Source of the DNA: Neocallimastix lanati (nom. inval.)
Taxonomy: Eukaryota; Neocallimastigomycota; Neocallimastigomycetes; Neocallimastigales; Neocallimastigaceae
Assembly: GCA_016946835.1 (NCBI GenBank)
Contig: JACVTC010000038.1
Location: 725,001 to 782,500 of the forward strand
Length of the DNA stretch: 57,500 bases
Reading direction: 5' to 3'
The position numbers and the translations under genes were made by a program. Below, one piece after another: positions 23,801 through 36,158 of the stretch. The notes below the pieces were generated by a model. It worked only from the letters and a program-made list of their open reading frames with translations, was not told the DNA's origin and made no database searches. The stretch's first letter is position 1. The number at the start of each line of letters is the position of its first letter.

Positions 23801-26350
23801 CAATATTTCACGGTCGCTCCTCCCATTAAAAAAATATTAACAATGAACTTGTTTCTTCTATTGATAAAAAAAAAATTAAAAGCTTGACATTCTTATTATA
23901 AATTATAAATTCTTAGGGTTGGAATTTTTCAGGTCCATAGGTCTTTTTAAAAAATAAATAAAATAAAAAAAAAAAATAAAAATAAAAAAAAATAAAAAAT
24001 GCAAATCATACACATGTATAGTTTTAGCATAAATATAGCATAAAATACATATATTAGCAATATATGCTTATGCTTATAATAGTTTATTAAAAAATTACTG
24101 GAAAGAATTCTGATGCACTAAGGAAATTTGGGTTAGTTCCAAGGCACTAAAGAGTGAAGATATTTAACCAAGATATTAGTGAACCAAGATATTAGTGATG
24201 AAGAAATTTAGCGAAGCCATCTTATTTACGCCTAACTTTAAAGCTTGTGGTCCTTGATGGTATTTTTTTTTCAATGGAATTCTTCAGAGCTTTTGATTCC
24301 TTGTAAAAAAAAAAAATGATACAGAAGAATCAAGTGATAATAATAGTAATATTTCATCTGGGCTTTAAAGGTCTCAAAGCGCCTTAATCCATCATATTTG
24401 GAATGATGATTTTCCAAAAAAAAAAATCATGGAATAACGTATCGATAGTTTCTATTTTTATAAAAAAAAGGGTGATCTATCAGATTGTAATAACTCTCGT
24501 GACATCTCTCTTATCCATATATATATATATGGATTAAAAAATTATAGTAAAAATCATAGTTAATAGAATCTCTGAAAAAAAAAAAAAAAATGGAATTGAT
24601 GAAGGATTTATATATAAAGACCTGAACAATATGGATTTCGTAATCGAGTGGAATTATATATGTCTTTACCCCCTCCATTAAAAATTATAGGTCAGAAACG
24701 AAAAATTTTGAAAATAAAGATACTTAACCTTGCTTTTTTTTTTTTTTTTTTTTTGGACCTTTAAAAAAAAAAAAAAAAAAAGGTGTATTACTCAGTTCCC
24801 ATATATTAGGGAATTAATGAAAAAAACTCATCACCATTGGTATTAGAGGTTAAGTGCGATAAATTTATTGAAAAATTTTCTACTTATCTTCCAAGGCCGG
24901 TGTAAAAGGGTTGATGAGAACAATTATCAGAATCAGAATCATTTAGTATTGAGAAAGGTGTTTTTTTCTCGTCAAAGGTTGTCTCCCCTCTCACCAATTT
25001 TTAATTTTTATTTTTTATTTTAACTTGTTCATTAAAATGACATTGACATTTTTAAAAAAATAAATTATGATAAATATGGAATCTCTATTAGTGATAAAAA
25101 CGTTTATTGTGGAAGGTCTTTTTTTTTCTTTTTTTTTTTTGTAGATAACACTAGTATTATATATGCTACCAACAAGATCTCAACTTAAAGAAATTGTTTA
25201 AAAAAATAAAAAAAAAAAAAATTGCCAGTAAAGTAGGCCTTAGAAATAATGAAAATGCAAATTTTTAGTGCATCAGTTAAAATGTTCAAGTTTAGTAGTT
25301 ACTAGTACGAGGGAAAGTTTCAAGATTTATCAGTGATAACAACCCCCACCTTTTATCTTTTCAAGTCAAGAGTTACTTGAAATCAAATTGCTATACCTAC
25401 TTAAGTGTGTACCATTTTTCAAATGATTTAAAATTGAAACCGATCAATATAGGGAAGAGCCGACAAAATTAGAAAAAATTTCCATCCAAAAAAAAAAAAA
25501 AAGCAATTTTAAACTTTTTTTTTACTGGGATAGAGATATAGCAGGAAAATCAATCAAGGCTAAGTCTTATAAAAAAAAAAAAAAAAAAAAAGAAATAAAA
25601 AAAAAAAAAATTTAAAAAAAATTAGAGAGTATCTAAAGCTTAACTATAAGTATCCTGAATTTAGCATTTGGATTTTCGAAGGGTACTCCGTGCCACATGT
25701 GGATATAAATTCGATAGTCGTGTTGCCAAAGACTGCTAATATGATTGAAGAATGACTGTTCTGAAAGGTATCCTTGTTGTTAAAGAAAAAATAGTAATCC
25801 TTCGATTGGAACATTGGTTTTCTAAATGCTCTCTTTTCCGTGAATTTCGAATTGAAATATTTTAAGGATATTGAAATTCTTTATGAAAAAAATTTAATAT
25901 TATTTCTAAACATTGTCCAATATCAAATAGTAATGTAAAACAACTCACTGCTATCACAGATAGGAATAATATGGAATTAAGTTCTGATTCTGATAGTAGT
26001 AGTAACGAAGTATAGAGTATTAATAATAATAACAATAGAAATACTATTAATAACAATAGAAATACTATTGTTAATAATAGAAGAATTAGTGATAGTGAAA
26101 ATAGAAATATTCATATTAATGATAGTGAAAATAATAATAATATTGTTATTACTGACGTAGTGAATAGTTCAACTGGTGAAAATCGTGTTCATTTAAGTAA
26201 TTTTCTGAATAATGAGTATGTAAAAATATAAGAGCATACTAACCAAGAGCGTCAACACTGAAAATGCAGAAAGACAGGCTAGCAGGGCCAAAATGTCTCT
26301 GAAAGGAGAAAGACCATAATTTCTTTCTTTCAGATTAGTTCAATTCTAAC
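22431..26350 (+). mobile_element. decayed non-LTR retrotransposon (LINE), copy A
   Basis: Broken frames in order spell out an L1-like second ORF. AP-endonuclease motifs: LLGDFNM (22798-22818) and SVSDHKPF (23027-23050). Reverse transcriptase: KIIVNRIS (about 24550-24573), PEQYGFRNR (24621-24647), an LDL-KK-VYYSVP equivalent (24752-24799) and VDNTSIIYATNKIST (25141-25185), where the catalytic YADD box has become VDNT. A C-terminal cysteine/histidine region with EHWFSKCSLFREFR lies near 25827-25868. Many frameshifts, often at poly(A)/(T) runs, and stops leave it inactive. The RT catalytic box is itself mutated. The end (25600-26350) aligns with copy C at 51360-52310. No single open frame exceeds about 80 codons. 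Exact element ends and target duplications were not found. Confidence 0.8.
23222..23363. repeat. 71-bp tandem duplication inside LINE A
   Basis: Two adjacent, nearly identical copies of a unit containing AATGAAGAGAACTTTCTATA and GTTTGTAATTGAAAAGTT. It breaks the endonuclease/RT linker region and postdates the insertion. Confidence 0.8.
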
Positions 26351-26780
26351 TCTAATTCTTAAGGAAGTGAGGTTCGTTGTATAGGAAACTTTTTTCTGAA
26401 TTTACTTCTACACTTTATTTTTTTTTTTGTTTTTTTTTGTTTTTTTTTTTTTGAATATTACTTTTTTTATTTCATGTTGCTATTTTAAACATTATTATGT
26501 TCTAATTGGATATATAATATTTATTTATTTTTTTTTTTTTTTAATTCAGTGTTTTTTTTTTTTTTTTTTTTTTTTTGTAATATAAAAATATTCATGTAAT
26601 TAATAATTGAATAAATGAATAAAGATTAAAATTCGCAATACTTGTGGCTACAAAAAATATATATATATAAAAAATTAACATTTAAAAGATTTATTATTCA
26701 ATTATATATTATTAGTAAAGCATTATATTTTGATCCATTTATAGGTTCAAACAAAAAAAAAAAAAAAATTCTAAGAATGT
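26351..26780. other. spacer between two LINE remnants
   Basis: T-rich sequence with poly(T) runs and no recognisable coding remains. Confidence 0.5.
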
Positions 26781-27826
26781 ACAATCCTTTAATTAACACT
26801 GCATTATTGTGGCGTAATTGATTCTGTCTCTTCGAATAAGGAAGAATTATCTTAATGTTGAAAAAAGAAGAAGAAAAAAAAATATTTAAGAATTATATCA
26901 AAAAGGAATTCAACGGTTAGTTAGTGTTTATGCCTTATCTCGTGATCTTCATGCATTTCCAATTGTTGGCTTTTGTGCTTCTCTTCAAATCAAAATGTTT
27001 TCGTAAATGGAAAAAAATTCAAAATGTATCATTAAAGGATCTCATAAACCGTATCTCTTCCATGTTACGTTTATTCTTGGTTGAAAAAAATCACTGATGC
27101 TCTACAAGAAAATTAGGAAAAAAAAAAAAAAAAAAAAGAATATCACTAAATTCAAAGATGTTAATTGAATCTTATTGGTCTGATGTTGCTAAAATTCAAA
27201 GCAAGGAATTAAAAGGTACTAAATTATGATAACTTCAAATTTATAAATATACTAGAAATCTATTCAAGCCCAGCCTTGAATACCCTCATTTAAGTTTAGG
27301 TTTTTTAATTGGATCTTAAGATTTAAGAGCTGGTTACAAATATAATTACCACTATTACCATTAGAAGTGGTAGAGTTTTTGACGATTGTCCTATATTCTA
27401 CCCTTGCTATGGAAAAGGTGATCAATCTTTTTATCCATTGGATATTTGAATGCTCTACCTTTTTCTCTATATATCGATGAAAATCTTTTTTAAGATTATT
27501 ATCAATCGCCTTTTCATTTTATTTACCAATATAAAGTTAAGGAGTCTTTCCTTACTTCCTTCTTATTCTAATATTTTTTTTTTTTTTAGAATGTGAAAAT
27601 TTTCATAAACAGGTATAATTTATATATATTCCTTCTTGGTGAAATTTTCAACTTTAGATGAGCTACAATTCGATACTGGGGAATTGAGACATTTAAGTGA
27701 ATAACTCCTTAAAAAAGTTCATAGGGGCCCTACTATTCCATATATTGAGGGGGACTTGAGGAATATCTTGATAAATACAATACCAATCATCAGTAGCTCT
27801 CTTGAGTTACTTTTTGAGAAGGTTTT

Positions 27827-27864
<38 letters not shown>

Positions 27865-28160
27865 ACTTTCATTACCAAGAGTGTCGACGTCGTACTGATA
27901 TGATGAAAGGAATAAGTGAAGTTAGTAGTCCTGTTAAATTCTCATCAATACCCATTTATTTACTAACAGCATCGTTCCGAATATAGAACCCTTAGTAAGT
28001 AATTCAACTTTTGATGATCTTTCTTGTGTGATCAGGGGAGAGTTTAGTGAATGCCACACTCTCTATTATTAAAAGATGTTACTTTTTTGTTTTATTATTT
28101 TAGATTTACTGGTGATCATGTTACTACACATACTATACATCACACCAAATTTTTTTTTTC
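26781..28160 (+). mobile_element. decayed LINE 3' half, copy B
   Basis: GC-richer sequence with broken frames. Readable pieces include YALSRDLHAFPIVGFC (near 26930), LRAGYKYN (near 27326), FYPCYGKGDQSF (near 27400) and HWIFECSTFF (near 27435); the last two reproduce the C..C/H/C-type C-terminal motif seen in LINE copies A and C. The segment from about 26925 to 27660 aligns with 53925-54600, and its terminal 535 bases align with 13189-13681. The end (CATCACACC then A/T run) abuts the left edge of the second duplicated xylanase block at 28168. Inactive. Confidence 0.65.
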
Positions 28161-28271
28161 AATAAAATTATATATATATATATATTTTTTTAGTAAAATA
28201 AATATAATTTTAATATAATAAAAATGAGAAATATAGAAATATTTATCCAATAAACTTTGTAAATTGGAAAA

Positions 28272-28366
<95 letters not shown>

Positions 28367-28451
28367 GATTATTATGATTATTATTATTATTATTATTATT
28401 ATTATGATTATTATGATTATTATTATTATTATTATTATTATTATGATTATG

Positions 28452-28496
<45 letters not shown>

Positions 28497-28497
28497 T
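28272..28497. repeat. ATT trinucleotide array
   Basis: About 75 ATT units interrupted by a few GATT variants. The corresponding site in copy 1 (about 16993-17045) has only around 15 units. Confidence 0.95.
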
Positions 28498-28783
28498 AAA
28501 ATTTAAATTAAATTAATTAAATATCAATAATTTTTATATTTTAATATAATAATAAATAATTAATAATAATTTCCTTCTAAAAACCAAAACTTGAAATATA
28601 TCAATTGATGGATATATCGGTTCTTTTATAGGAGGAAAAAAAATTAATGAATTAATTAATTATTAATATTTTATTTTAATTATAATAAAAATAGTTATTT
28701 TTTAAATTAAAAATTATGTTATTTTTTTTTTATATTTTGATATTAAAAAAAATAATAATAATAATCAAACCAATAGAAACAAT

Positions 28784-29128
28784 ATGGCTAACTATCTATA
28801 TAATTACAATACTTATGATGATGAAGAAATCCTACAGAATTATTTAAAGAATGATATGGTTGAAATTTATCCTAATAAAGAATATTTTGATGCTAAGGAA
28901 ATTTTTAATATGATTGGTAATAAATTAGTAATATTAAAATTAACAATGAATTTTATATTAATGATAATAATATTAAAAATAATAGAATTATTAAAATTAG
29001 CAATAATCATAATTTTGAAAATAGCAATGATAAAAAATAAAATTTGAAAAACAATAGAATTAATATCAATGATTTAATGAAAACAGTGGTACAAAAAGAT
29101 CATAAATACCAAAGAAAGAAATTATTGT

Positions 29129-29150
<22 letters not shown>
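28784..29150 (+). pseudogene. short decayed gene fragment, unknown
   Basis: An ATG-initiated frame gives about 46 residues of balanced sequence (YNTYDDEEILQNYLKNDMVE, then a DAKEIFNMIGNK segment) and then, after an apparent frameshift near 28920, an adjoining frame continues with Asn-rich sequence and NDLMKTVVQKDHKYQ up to a poly(A) run. The first part does not look like translated simple sequence. The family is not recognised. It is missing from copy 1 of the block, so it was either inserted here or deleted there. Confidence 0.35.
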
Positions 29151-29164
<14 letters not shown>

Positions 29165-29746
29165 TTTTATTAAGTAAAATAAAAATAAGACAATCATAAT
29201 TAATATAAATTCAAAAACTAAGAATGGAAAATTAAAATGAAACAAATTTATTGAAGTCATACTAAAAATAATTAAAAATAAGGTTAGAACCTAAACTTTA
29301 ATTATTAACATACGGATTATTTATTTTTATTAAAATTTTAAAATTTAATAAAATTTATTGAAACAAAAGACAAAAAAAAAATAAAAATAAAAAATGATAT
29401 AAATAATAAATATATGAATTATAATTATGTACTTTTTTTTAAAAAAAATTTGATTTATTTTTAATTTTTTTTTTTTTTACTATTTTAATTTCCATCATAA
29501 TATAAGAAAATTGTCAAATAATTTATTAAAAAAATTTTATTGAATAAATTTTTTTTTATTCTTTCTAACCTTGAATAAATTTCTCATTGTTTTTATTATA
29601 GATTAAAAATTAAGATAATTTTTAATTATTACAAAATTTAATATAAATAATAAATGGAAAAAAATATTACATATATACATATATATTTTAATTATTGAAA
29701 ATAATAATAAAAAAGAAAAAAATGTAAAAAAAAAAAAAAAAAAAAG

Positions 29747-29755
29747 TATATAAAA
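29747..29755 (+). promoter_or_regulatory. TATA-like element upstream of xylanase copy 2
   Basis: TATATAAAA in the same local context as 19022-19030 of copy 1, here 314 bases before the ATG. The leader just before the ATG (TTTATAAATTTATTCATC) is also identical in both copies. Confidence 0.3.
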
Positions 29756-30060
29756 ACTTTTTATTTTATTTTATTTTTTTTATTTTTAAAAAAAATATAT
29801 ATTCTTTATTAAATTTATCATTTAGAGTTTTTTTTTTTTTTTTTTTTTTTCTTATGATAAACATAATATAAAATACTTTTTTTTTTTTTTTTTTTCTCAT
29901 ATATATATAGATCTATAAGTTAAATTTTTATCTTACTAAGTTTAAAAAAAAAAAAATTTAAATTAGTAATATACTTTTTACTCTTTAGAATTCATATAAT
30001 ATAAACATAATAATAATTACAAATAAAAAATAAAAAAAAAAATTTATAAATTTATTCATC

Positions 30061-31638
30061 ATGAAATATTTTTCTGTTATATCTACAGTTTTTCTTGTAT
30101 TTGCTTCTAAGATATCAGCAGATTGTTGGTCTTCTAGTTTAGGTTACCCATGTTGTACTTCCACCAATAGTATCTACTATTCTGACGGTGATGGAGATTG
30201 GGGTATCGAAAATAATCAATGGTGTGGTCTTCCAAAACAAATTAATAATGCTGTCTGTTGGTCTAAAGCATTAGGCTATAATTGTTGTACTACCACTTCC
30301 GAAGTCCAATATGAAGATCAAGATGGTCCTTGGGGTATTGAAAATAATGATTGGTGTGGTATCATAAAAAATAATAACAATAATAACAATAATAATAACA
30401 ATAACAGCAACAATAATAATAATAATAACAGCAACAATAATAATAATAATAATAATCAACCATCTCAACAAGCTACTAATTCAGATATACCACAAAAACC
30501 AGCAGTTACCTATTTAAATAATAATAATGATCCAGCTGGTAGTTGTGATATTTCTGATTCTATTCGTGGTGATTCTTTAGCTAAAGCTGCTCCTTTCCGT
30601 ATGGGGGTTGGTTTATACGGTACCAGTAAAACTAATTCTCCAATTTTCTCGAAGAAAATGCGTGATATTATTGCCTATCAATTTAATTCTGTTACCTTCA
30701 CTAATCTTATGAAAGCTGATCAAATGTTGGATAAAGCTGCCTCTCAAGCTAATGCCAAAAATGGTAATGATATGCCAGTATTAAAATTTGATTCCATCGT
30801 GGATGGTTTAGAATACTGTAAAGCGAATAACATCAAGATGAGAGGACATACCTTGGTTTGGCATGTTCAAGCTCCAGAATGGTTCTTCCGTACAGGATTT
30901 AATGATAATGGTGACTACGTGGATAAGAATAAAATGGAAAAACGTATGGAAAGTTACATTAAACAAATGTTTGAATTTGTTCAATATTACTATCCTGGTG
31001 TAGTTGATGTCTGGGATGTCGTTAATGAAGCTGTTGAAATTTCTGAAGGTAGTTTTGATGCTTCCACAGGTTGGAATACTCGTACTAAATATGATAATAA
31101 TAATAAAGCCAACCCATGGTATGCTACCATGGGTCCTGATTATGTCTTCAAAGCTTTCCGTTTTGCTCGTAAATACGCCAATAAAGATGTTAAACTCGTC
31201 TATAACGACTTCAATACCTTTATGTCTCAAAAGACAAATGCCATCTGTAATCTTGTAAAGAAATTAAAGGCTGAAAACTTAATTGATGGTGTTGGTCTTC
31301 AATCCTACTTAGGTCCAAGCTGGCCAAATCGTAATGACTATAAGAATGCTATTCAAAAGTTTAGTGCTCTCGGTGTTGAAATTCAAATTACCGAATTAAC
31401 CATTAGTGTCGAAGATTCCAATAATAAATTCACTTCTCAAGCTACTCACTACAGCGATGTCTTCAAAATTTATAAGGATTTAAAGAAAAGTGGTGTTAAC
31501 ATTACCAGTGTCACTGTTTTCGGTTTACAAGATCACTACTTATTCTATGATAATGATAAGACAGAAACTCGTTTATGGGACCGTAATCTTAAGAAGAAAC
31601 AAGCTTACAATTCTATCATGAGTGTCTTAAAAGCTTAA
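30061..31638 (+). CDS. secreted dockerin-bearing GH10 endo-1,4-beta-xylanase, paralogue
   Basis: A 525-residue paralogue of the xylanase at 19377, nearly identical over its length. Signal peptide 1-20; dockerins at 22-57 and 66-101 with all eight cysteines; linker 104-132 is Asn broken by Ser116 and Ser124, longer than in the other copy; catalytic domain about 164-525 with GHTLVWH, acid/base Glu323 (WDVVNE) and nucleophile Glu445 (ITEL). Changes from the paralogue are few and mostly conservative: V7I, R26S, F40Y, V61I, V81E in the dockerin region, T324-type changes after the acid/base Glu (ITNGS to ISEGS), one extra Asn before the NPWYATMG segment, and NAQANHYR to TSQATHYS near the C-terminus. 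Both enzymes should be exported and docked into the cellulosome. The gene is intronless. Confidence 0.96.
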   Translation: MKYFSVISTVFLVFASKISADCWSSSLGYPCCTSTNSIYYSDGDGDWGIENNQWCGLPKQINNAVCWSKALGYNCCTTTSEVQYEDQDGPWGIENNDWCGIIKNNNNNNNNNNNNSNNNNNNNSNNNNNNNNQPSQQATNSDIPQKPAVTYLNNNNDPAGSCDISDSIRGDSLAKAAPFRMGVGLYGTSKTNSPIFSKKMRDIIAYQFNSVTFTNLMKADQMLDKAASQANAKNGNDMPVLKFDSIVDGLEYCKANNIKMRGHTLVWHVQAPEWFFRTGFNDNGDYVDKNKMEKRMESYIKQMFEFVQYYYPGVVDVWDVVNEAVEISEGSFDASTGWNTRTKYDNNNKANPWYATMGPDYVFKAFRFARKYANKDVKLVYNDFNTFMSQKTNAICNLVKKLKAENLIDGVGLQSYLGPSWPNRNDYKNAIQKFSALGVEIQITELTISVEDSNNKFTSQATHYSDVFKIYKDLKKSGVNITSVTVFGLQDHYLFYDNDKTETRLWDRNLKKKQAYNSIMSVLKA

Positions 31639-32200
31639 AAATGAATAGAACAACTTGAATGAATGAATAAATAATATTAATAATAGCAATAATTTTTTTT
31701 TTTTGTATTTTTTTAAAAATTTTATATATACATACTGTTCCACGATCGAATAAAAGAAATTATTTTTGTATTGTTAATAAAATCATTTTTATATTATAAA
31801 TAATAAAATCCAAAAAAAAAAAAAAAAAAAAAAAAAAATCAATTATTATTTTTTTTTTCTTTTTACTTCTTTAGTTTAGTTTTTTTCCATATTTGTAAAA
31901 TATATATATATATATATATATATAATGATAAAATAAAATATGTATCATTAAAAATAAATAAATAAATAAATAAAAATAAAAAAAATAGTTTGATAAAAAT
32001 GAAAGTGTTTTAATTTTAATTTATATATTTTTAAAATAGTATATATAAATATATTATTTATAAATATTTAATGATAATTTATATTTAATAAAAATTCTAT
32101 TATTAATATAAATGTAAACTTTTTTTTTTTTTTTTTTTTTTTTGCTGTTCATAAATATTATAATTAAATATATGCCAGAAATAAGATATATATATATTTA

Positions 32201-32666
32201 GATAAATTGGTAGGTGAGTCAAGGAGATGGTCATATGACTTTAACGTAAATACACTCCCTACTATTATTATGACAGTAGTGATATGATGTTAACATTACT
32301 TCCACAGGAAGTATAATTATCCATGTTTTATATATATATATATATATATACATAAATGTAATTTTTTTTTTTTTTTTTTTTTTTTTTTGTTTTATTTTTT
32401 CCATTCTCTTAGATATATAAAATTTTTTATAGTAATAATAACAGTAATAATACTAATAATAATAAATTATTAAGATTAAAAATATATCATTTAATAAAAT
32501 ATTAATTATATAAAAAAAAAAAAAAATAAATAAATAAAATTATGTATAAACCAAATTACAATGAAAGCTTTAAAACATACTGCTAAAATTTATTATAAAT
32601 ATATACGTAGATGTCACAAGAATAATAATAGCAATAATAATAATATTATTATTATTATTTATTATT

Positions 32667-32705
<39 letters not shown>

Positions 32706-33048
32706 TTTTATCCACCCCTTTTTCACTTATTAAATCTTTTTAAAAAAAATTTGATTAGGTAATGAAAAAAAAAATTATATATTATTTTTTATTTTCAATA
32801 AATAAATAAATAAATAAATAAATAAATATAAAATATAAAAAAAATATATATATATATATATTTATATATATTATATACCTATATCTATCGGTCTTAAAAT
32901 ATATATATATAAGTGTAAAATATAAATAAATATACCCTATTTTTAAACTTTATTCATACCTTTTCATCTATTTAATCTCCTTTTTTTTTTTTCCTCTATG
33001 AATATTATTATTTATTCAATTATGTATTATTTAATTAATTAATTAATT

Positions 33049-33081
<33 letters not shown>

Positions 33082-33166
33082 CTTATTTATTTACTTATTT
33101 ATTATTTATTATTTTATTTAATTATTTATATTTATTTATTATTCAATTATTTATTATTTATTATAT

Positions 33167-33202
<36 letters not shown>

Positions 33203-33241
33203 TTATTTATTATTTATTATTTATTATGATTGAATATAGAA
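32201..33241. other. intergenic
   Basis: Opens with a slightly GC-richer stretch (32205-32325) with no clear frame, then ATT and TTTA arrays (32640-32705, 32999-33225). A 60-codon frame at 32561-32743 begins MKALKHTAKIYYKYIRR but runs into microsatellite and is not supported as a gene. Confidence 0.5.
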
Positions 33242-33905
33242 ACCATTATTTTAAATCCAGGCGAAACTAAAATTTATGTTAATAAAGGTGCTTATAAAAT
33301 TGACAATAAGGATTATATATTTATTAAATGTACTTCAAAATAATTGTTTAGCAACAGTTGTAAATAATTATTTAGAATGAAGATATATTATATTAATGGT
33401 ATTTATGATAAAGCTGATCAATAATCTTATAGAATATACCAGTAATAATATTTGAAGTACATATTCAAATCACGAACTTTAGGGAAGGAATGGAGCATTA
33501 TTTTTACGGTTCATTCATTGATGACAGTCATTTAAACAATGGCATAATTGAATATATCATAACAAATAATTTTGAAGTGCATAAATTAAGAGTTAGTTGT
33601 GAAATAACAATTGATACACTTCAAGATAATAATATCTATGTTAATTCTGTAAATTCTAAACCTATTAAATGTTTAAATTCAGGAAGGAAATCTTATGATG
33701 TTTTTAATGAAAATAATAATGATTTTACCTCTGAAATTGATAAATATTATTTAATTGCAGCAGCCAAAACCCTTAATGATTCATATGATAATCTTTTAAT
33801 TAAACGTCATAGTCAAAATGATATATGAAGCCTAGTCAATGGTGGTACAGATAATCTTTATTTCAATAGTTACTATAATTCTATCGCTGATGAAGTAATA
33901 ATACA
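33242..33905 (+). pseudogene. remnant of a secreted-type repeat protein
   Basis: Three frames in sequence carry related pieces: a first part (33242-33340) with NPGETKIYVNKGAY and YIFIKCTSK, then stop; a middle part near 33379 with KIYYINGIYDKAD; and a 112-residue open frame (33490-33828) with NSKPIKCLNSGRKSYDVF and SYDNLLIKRHSQND, followed across a TGA by SLVNGGTDNLYF. The recurring pattern, Y(Y)(I/V)NGG followed by (L/F/P)IKC, looks like the short beta-type repeats of large secreted proteins in anaerobic fungi, scaffoldin-like proteins among them; that likeness is from memory and is tentative. Stops, frameshifts and loss of a repeat cysteine (IKC to IKR) point to decay. Confidence 0.5.
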
Positions 33906-34915
33906 AATCATTTAATTATATTTTTTTTAATAGTAAATGTTAGGTAAAGTCTGTCAATTTTGTGATAATATTTCATATAAAAGTTAAAAGATACAGCTCG
34001 GGTTATTATATTAATCAAAAAAAAAAAAAAAAAAAAAAAGTAAAAGAGAAGAAAAAAAAATTTAATACGGATTTTTTTAATATATATAATATAATTTTTG
34101 TATCAAAAAAAAATATAATATATATAATATAATATAATATCAATATGTTGCTTTTTTTACTTTACATTTATAAAATATTTCAACATAATATTACGTATAT
34201 CAGGTTATGGGAATATACTTAATTTTTTATATAAAAAAAAAACTTTTATTTTATTTTTTTTTCTTTATATCAATAATATTAAAAAAAATATTATTAATAA
34301 AAACAGTTAAATATTTGAAATTATACAATTTTAACATTTTTTCTATAATTATAGTTTTATTACTAATATAATATTATATTTATAAAAATTATATTTTTTT
34401 TTTCAAATTATAAATTATTATTTTTCATTTTGACAAAAGTTATAATCATTATACTTTTAATTTTATATATAAAAATATAAATAAAATAATTTTATTAAAT
34501 AGAAAACCCTTTTAAAATAAAAGATATAATTAAAAAAAAAAAGTTGAGAATAATATATTATTAAATAAATTAAATTCAGAAATTATACAATTTTAACATT
34601 TTTTCTATAATTATAGTTTTATTACTAATATAATATTATATTTATAAAAATTATATTTTTTTTTTCAAATTATAAATTATTATTTTTCATTTTGACAAAA
34701 GTTATAGTCATTATACTTTTAATTTTATATATAAAAATATAAATAAAATAATTTTATTAAATAGAAAACCCTTTTAAAATAAAAGATATAATTAAAAAAA
34801 AAAAAAAGTTGAGAATAATATATTATTAAATAAATTAAATTCATTAATAATTAAATATCATTTTATGTAATATTTAATAATAATTATTTTTAAATTGTAA
34901 TATCTTTTACTATCC

Positions 34916-34962
<47 letters not shown>

Positions 34963-36121
34963 ATTATAATTTTAAGTTATTTAATGAAAATTTTTTGCCA
35001 TTTTTTTGCTTGTAATGTACAATTTTCTTATTTTATGATAAAATTAAACTTTTGATATAAATTGCTTTTTTGAATTGGTAAAAAAAAAAAAAATTGTAAC
35101 TTTTAATATCTCAAATAATTTTGTCTTTGGCTTCAAATTTTTTTTTTATATTATTTCTATTTTTTTTTATAGATATATATATTAAATTTTCATTACCAAA
35201 CTTTTGATTTGTAACCAAAAAAAAAAAAATTTTGCTTTTGTTTTGTTAAACATACAAATATAATATCTTTTTTTTTTTTTTTTAAAAACAAGTTTTAATG
35301 ATTTCTTTGAAAATTTTTTTAAACTTTTAACTGAATAGCTTAATTCATTTTATGTGTAGAAATAAAATAATAAACATATATAATATATTATTATATTCTC
35401 TTATTAATAAATAATAGGAAACAACTTTCATATTTTATGGTATAAAATAAAATACATATCATAATTTTAATTATATATTTATAAAATTTTTATTCATTAT
35501 TGAATTAAATAAATATTTTAAATGTAACTCTATAATAAATAAATGAATGAATAAATAATAAATAAGTATATAAATAAATATATTTTTATATTATTTACAT
35601 AATAATCCAATATATATGATTGAATGTATTATAAAAAATGAAAATTATATAAAAATTTTTTTTTAATATTTAGGAATAATTTTGAATAGTTAGGGAGACA
35701 ATTCACTTAATTCATATGAAATAAATAAATAGATAGATAGATATTAATTAAATAAATACATAAATTAATTATAAATAAGTAAATATACAAATAATAAAAT
35801 AAATAAATAAATAAAATATTTTTAAATAAATTATAGGCTATTTAATGAAAAAAATCAAAAAAAACTATTCTATAAAAAATTAATAAAATAATAATATTTA
35901 AAGTTACAAAAAAAAATGTAATTAAAAATTAAAAATGAAAAAATGAAAAAATGATTTACTTAAACAATTAATAATTAGAATTAAGAAATAATTAATAATA
36001 CAATAAAAAAAAAATCTCAAGTTACACGAGATTAACTTTTCATGGACTGATGATTAAAATTTAAAATTTTAATTATTTAAAATTGTATAAAGAAAAAAAG
36101 TGATTAAAAAAAAAAAAAAAA

Positions 36122-36158
<37 letters not shown>

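Larger units (their letters stand above)
28168..32200 (+). repeat. duplicated block, copy 2 (xylanase gene plus flanks)
   Basis: The counterpart of 16875-21500. The left edge coincides, within about 8 bases, with the 3' end of LINE copy B, while copy 1 has unrelated ATT-rich sequence there. Homology runs through the upstream region, gene and about 550 bases of 3' flank. It contains a 225-base ATT microsatellite and a degenerate reading frame (28784-29150) not seen in copy 1. Confidence 0.75.

Noticed and set aside
19377-31638. Recent transfer of the xylanase genes from bacteria
   Set aside because: Gut-fungal features (CBM10-type dockerins, poly-Asn linker, AT-biased codons) are fully integrated. 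An ancient bacterial origin of the GH10 domain is possible but cannot be judged from this window.
34317-34843. Long terminal repeats of a retrotransposon
   Set aside because: The two units are directly adjacent with nothing between them, and lack TG..CA ends. A simple tandem duplication fits better.
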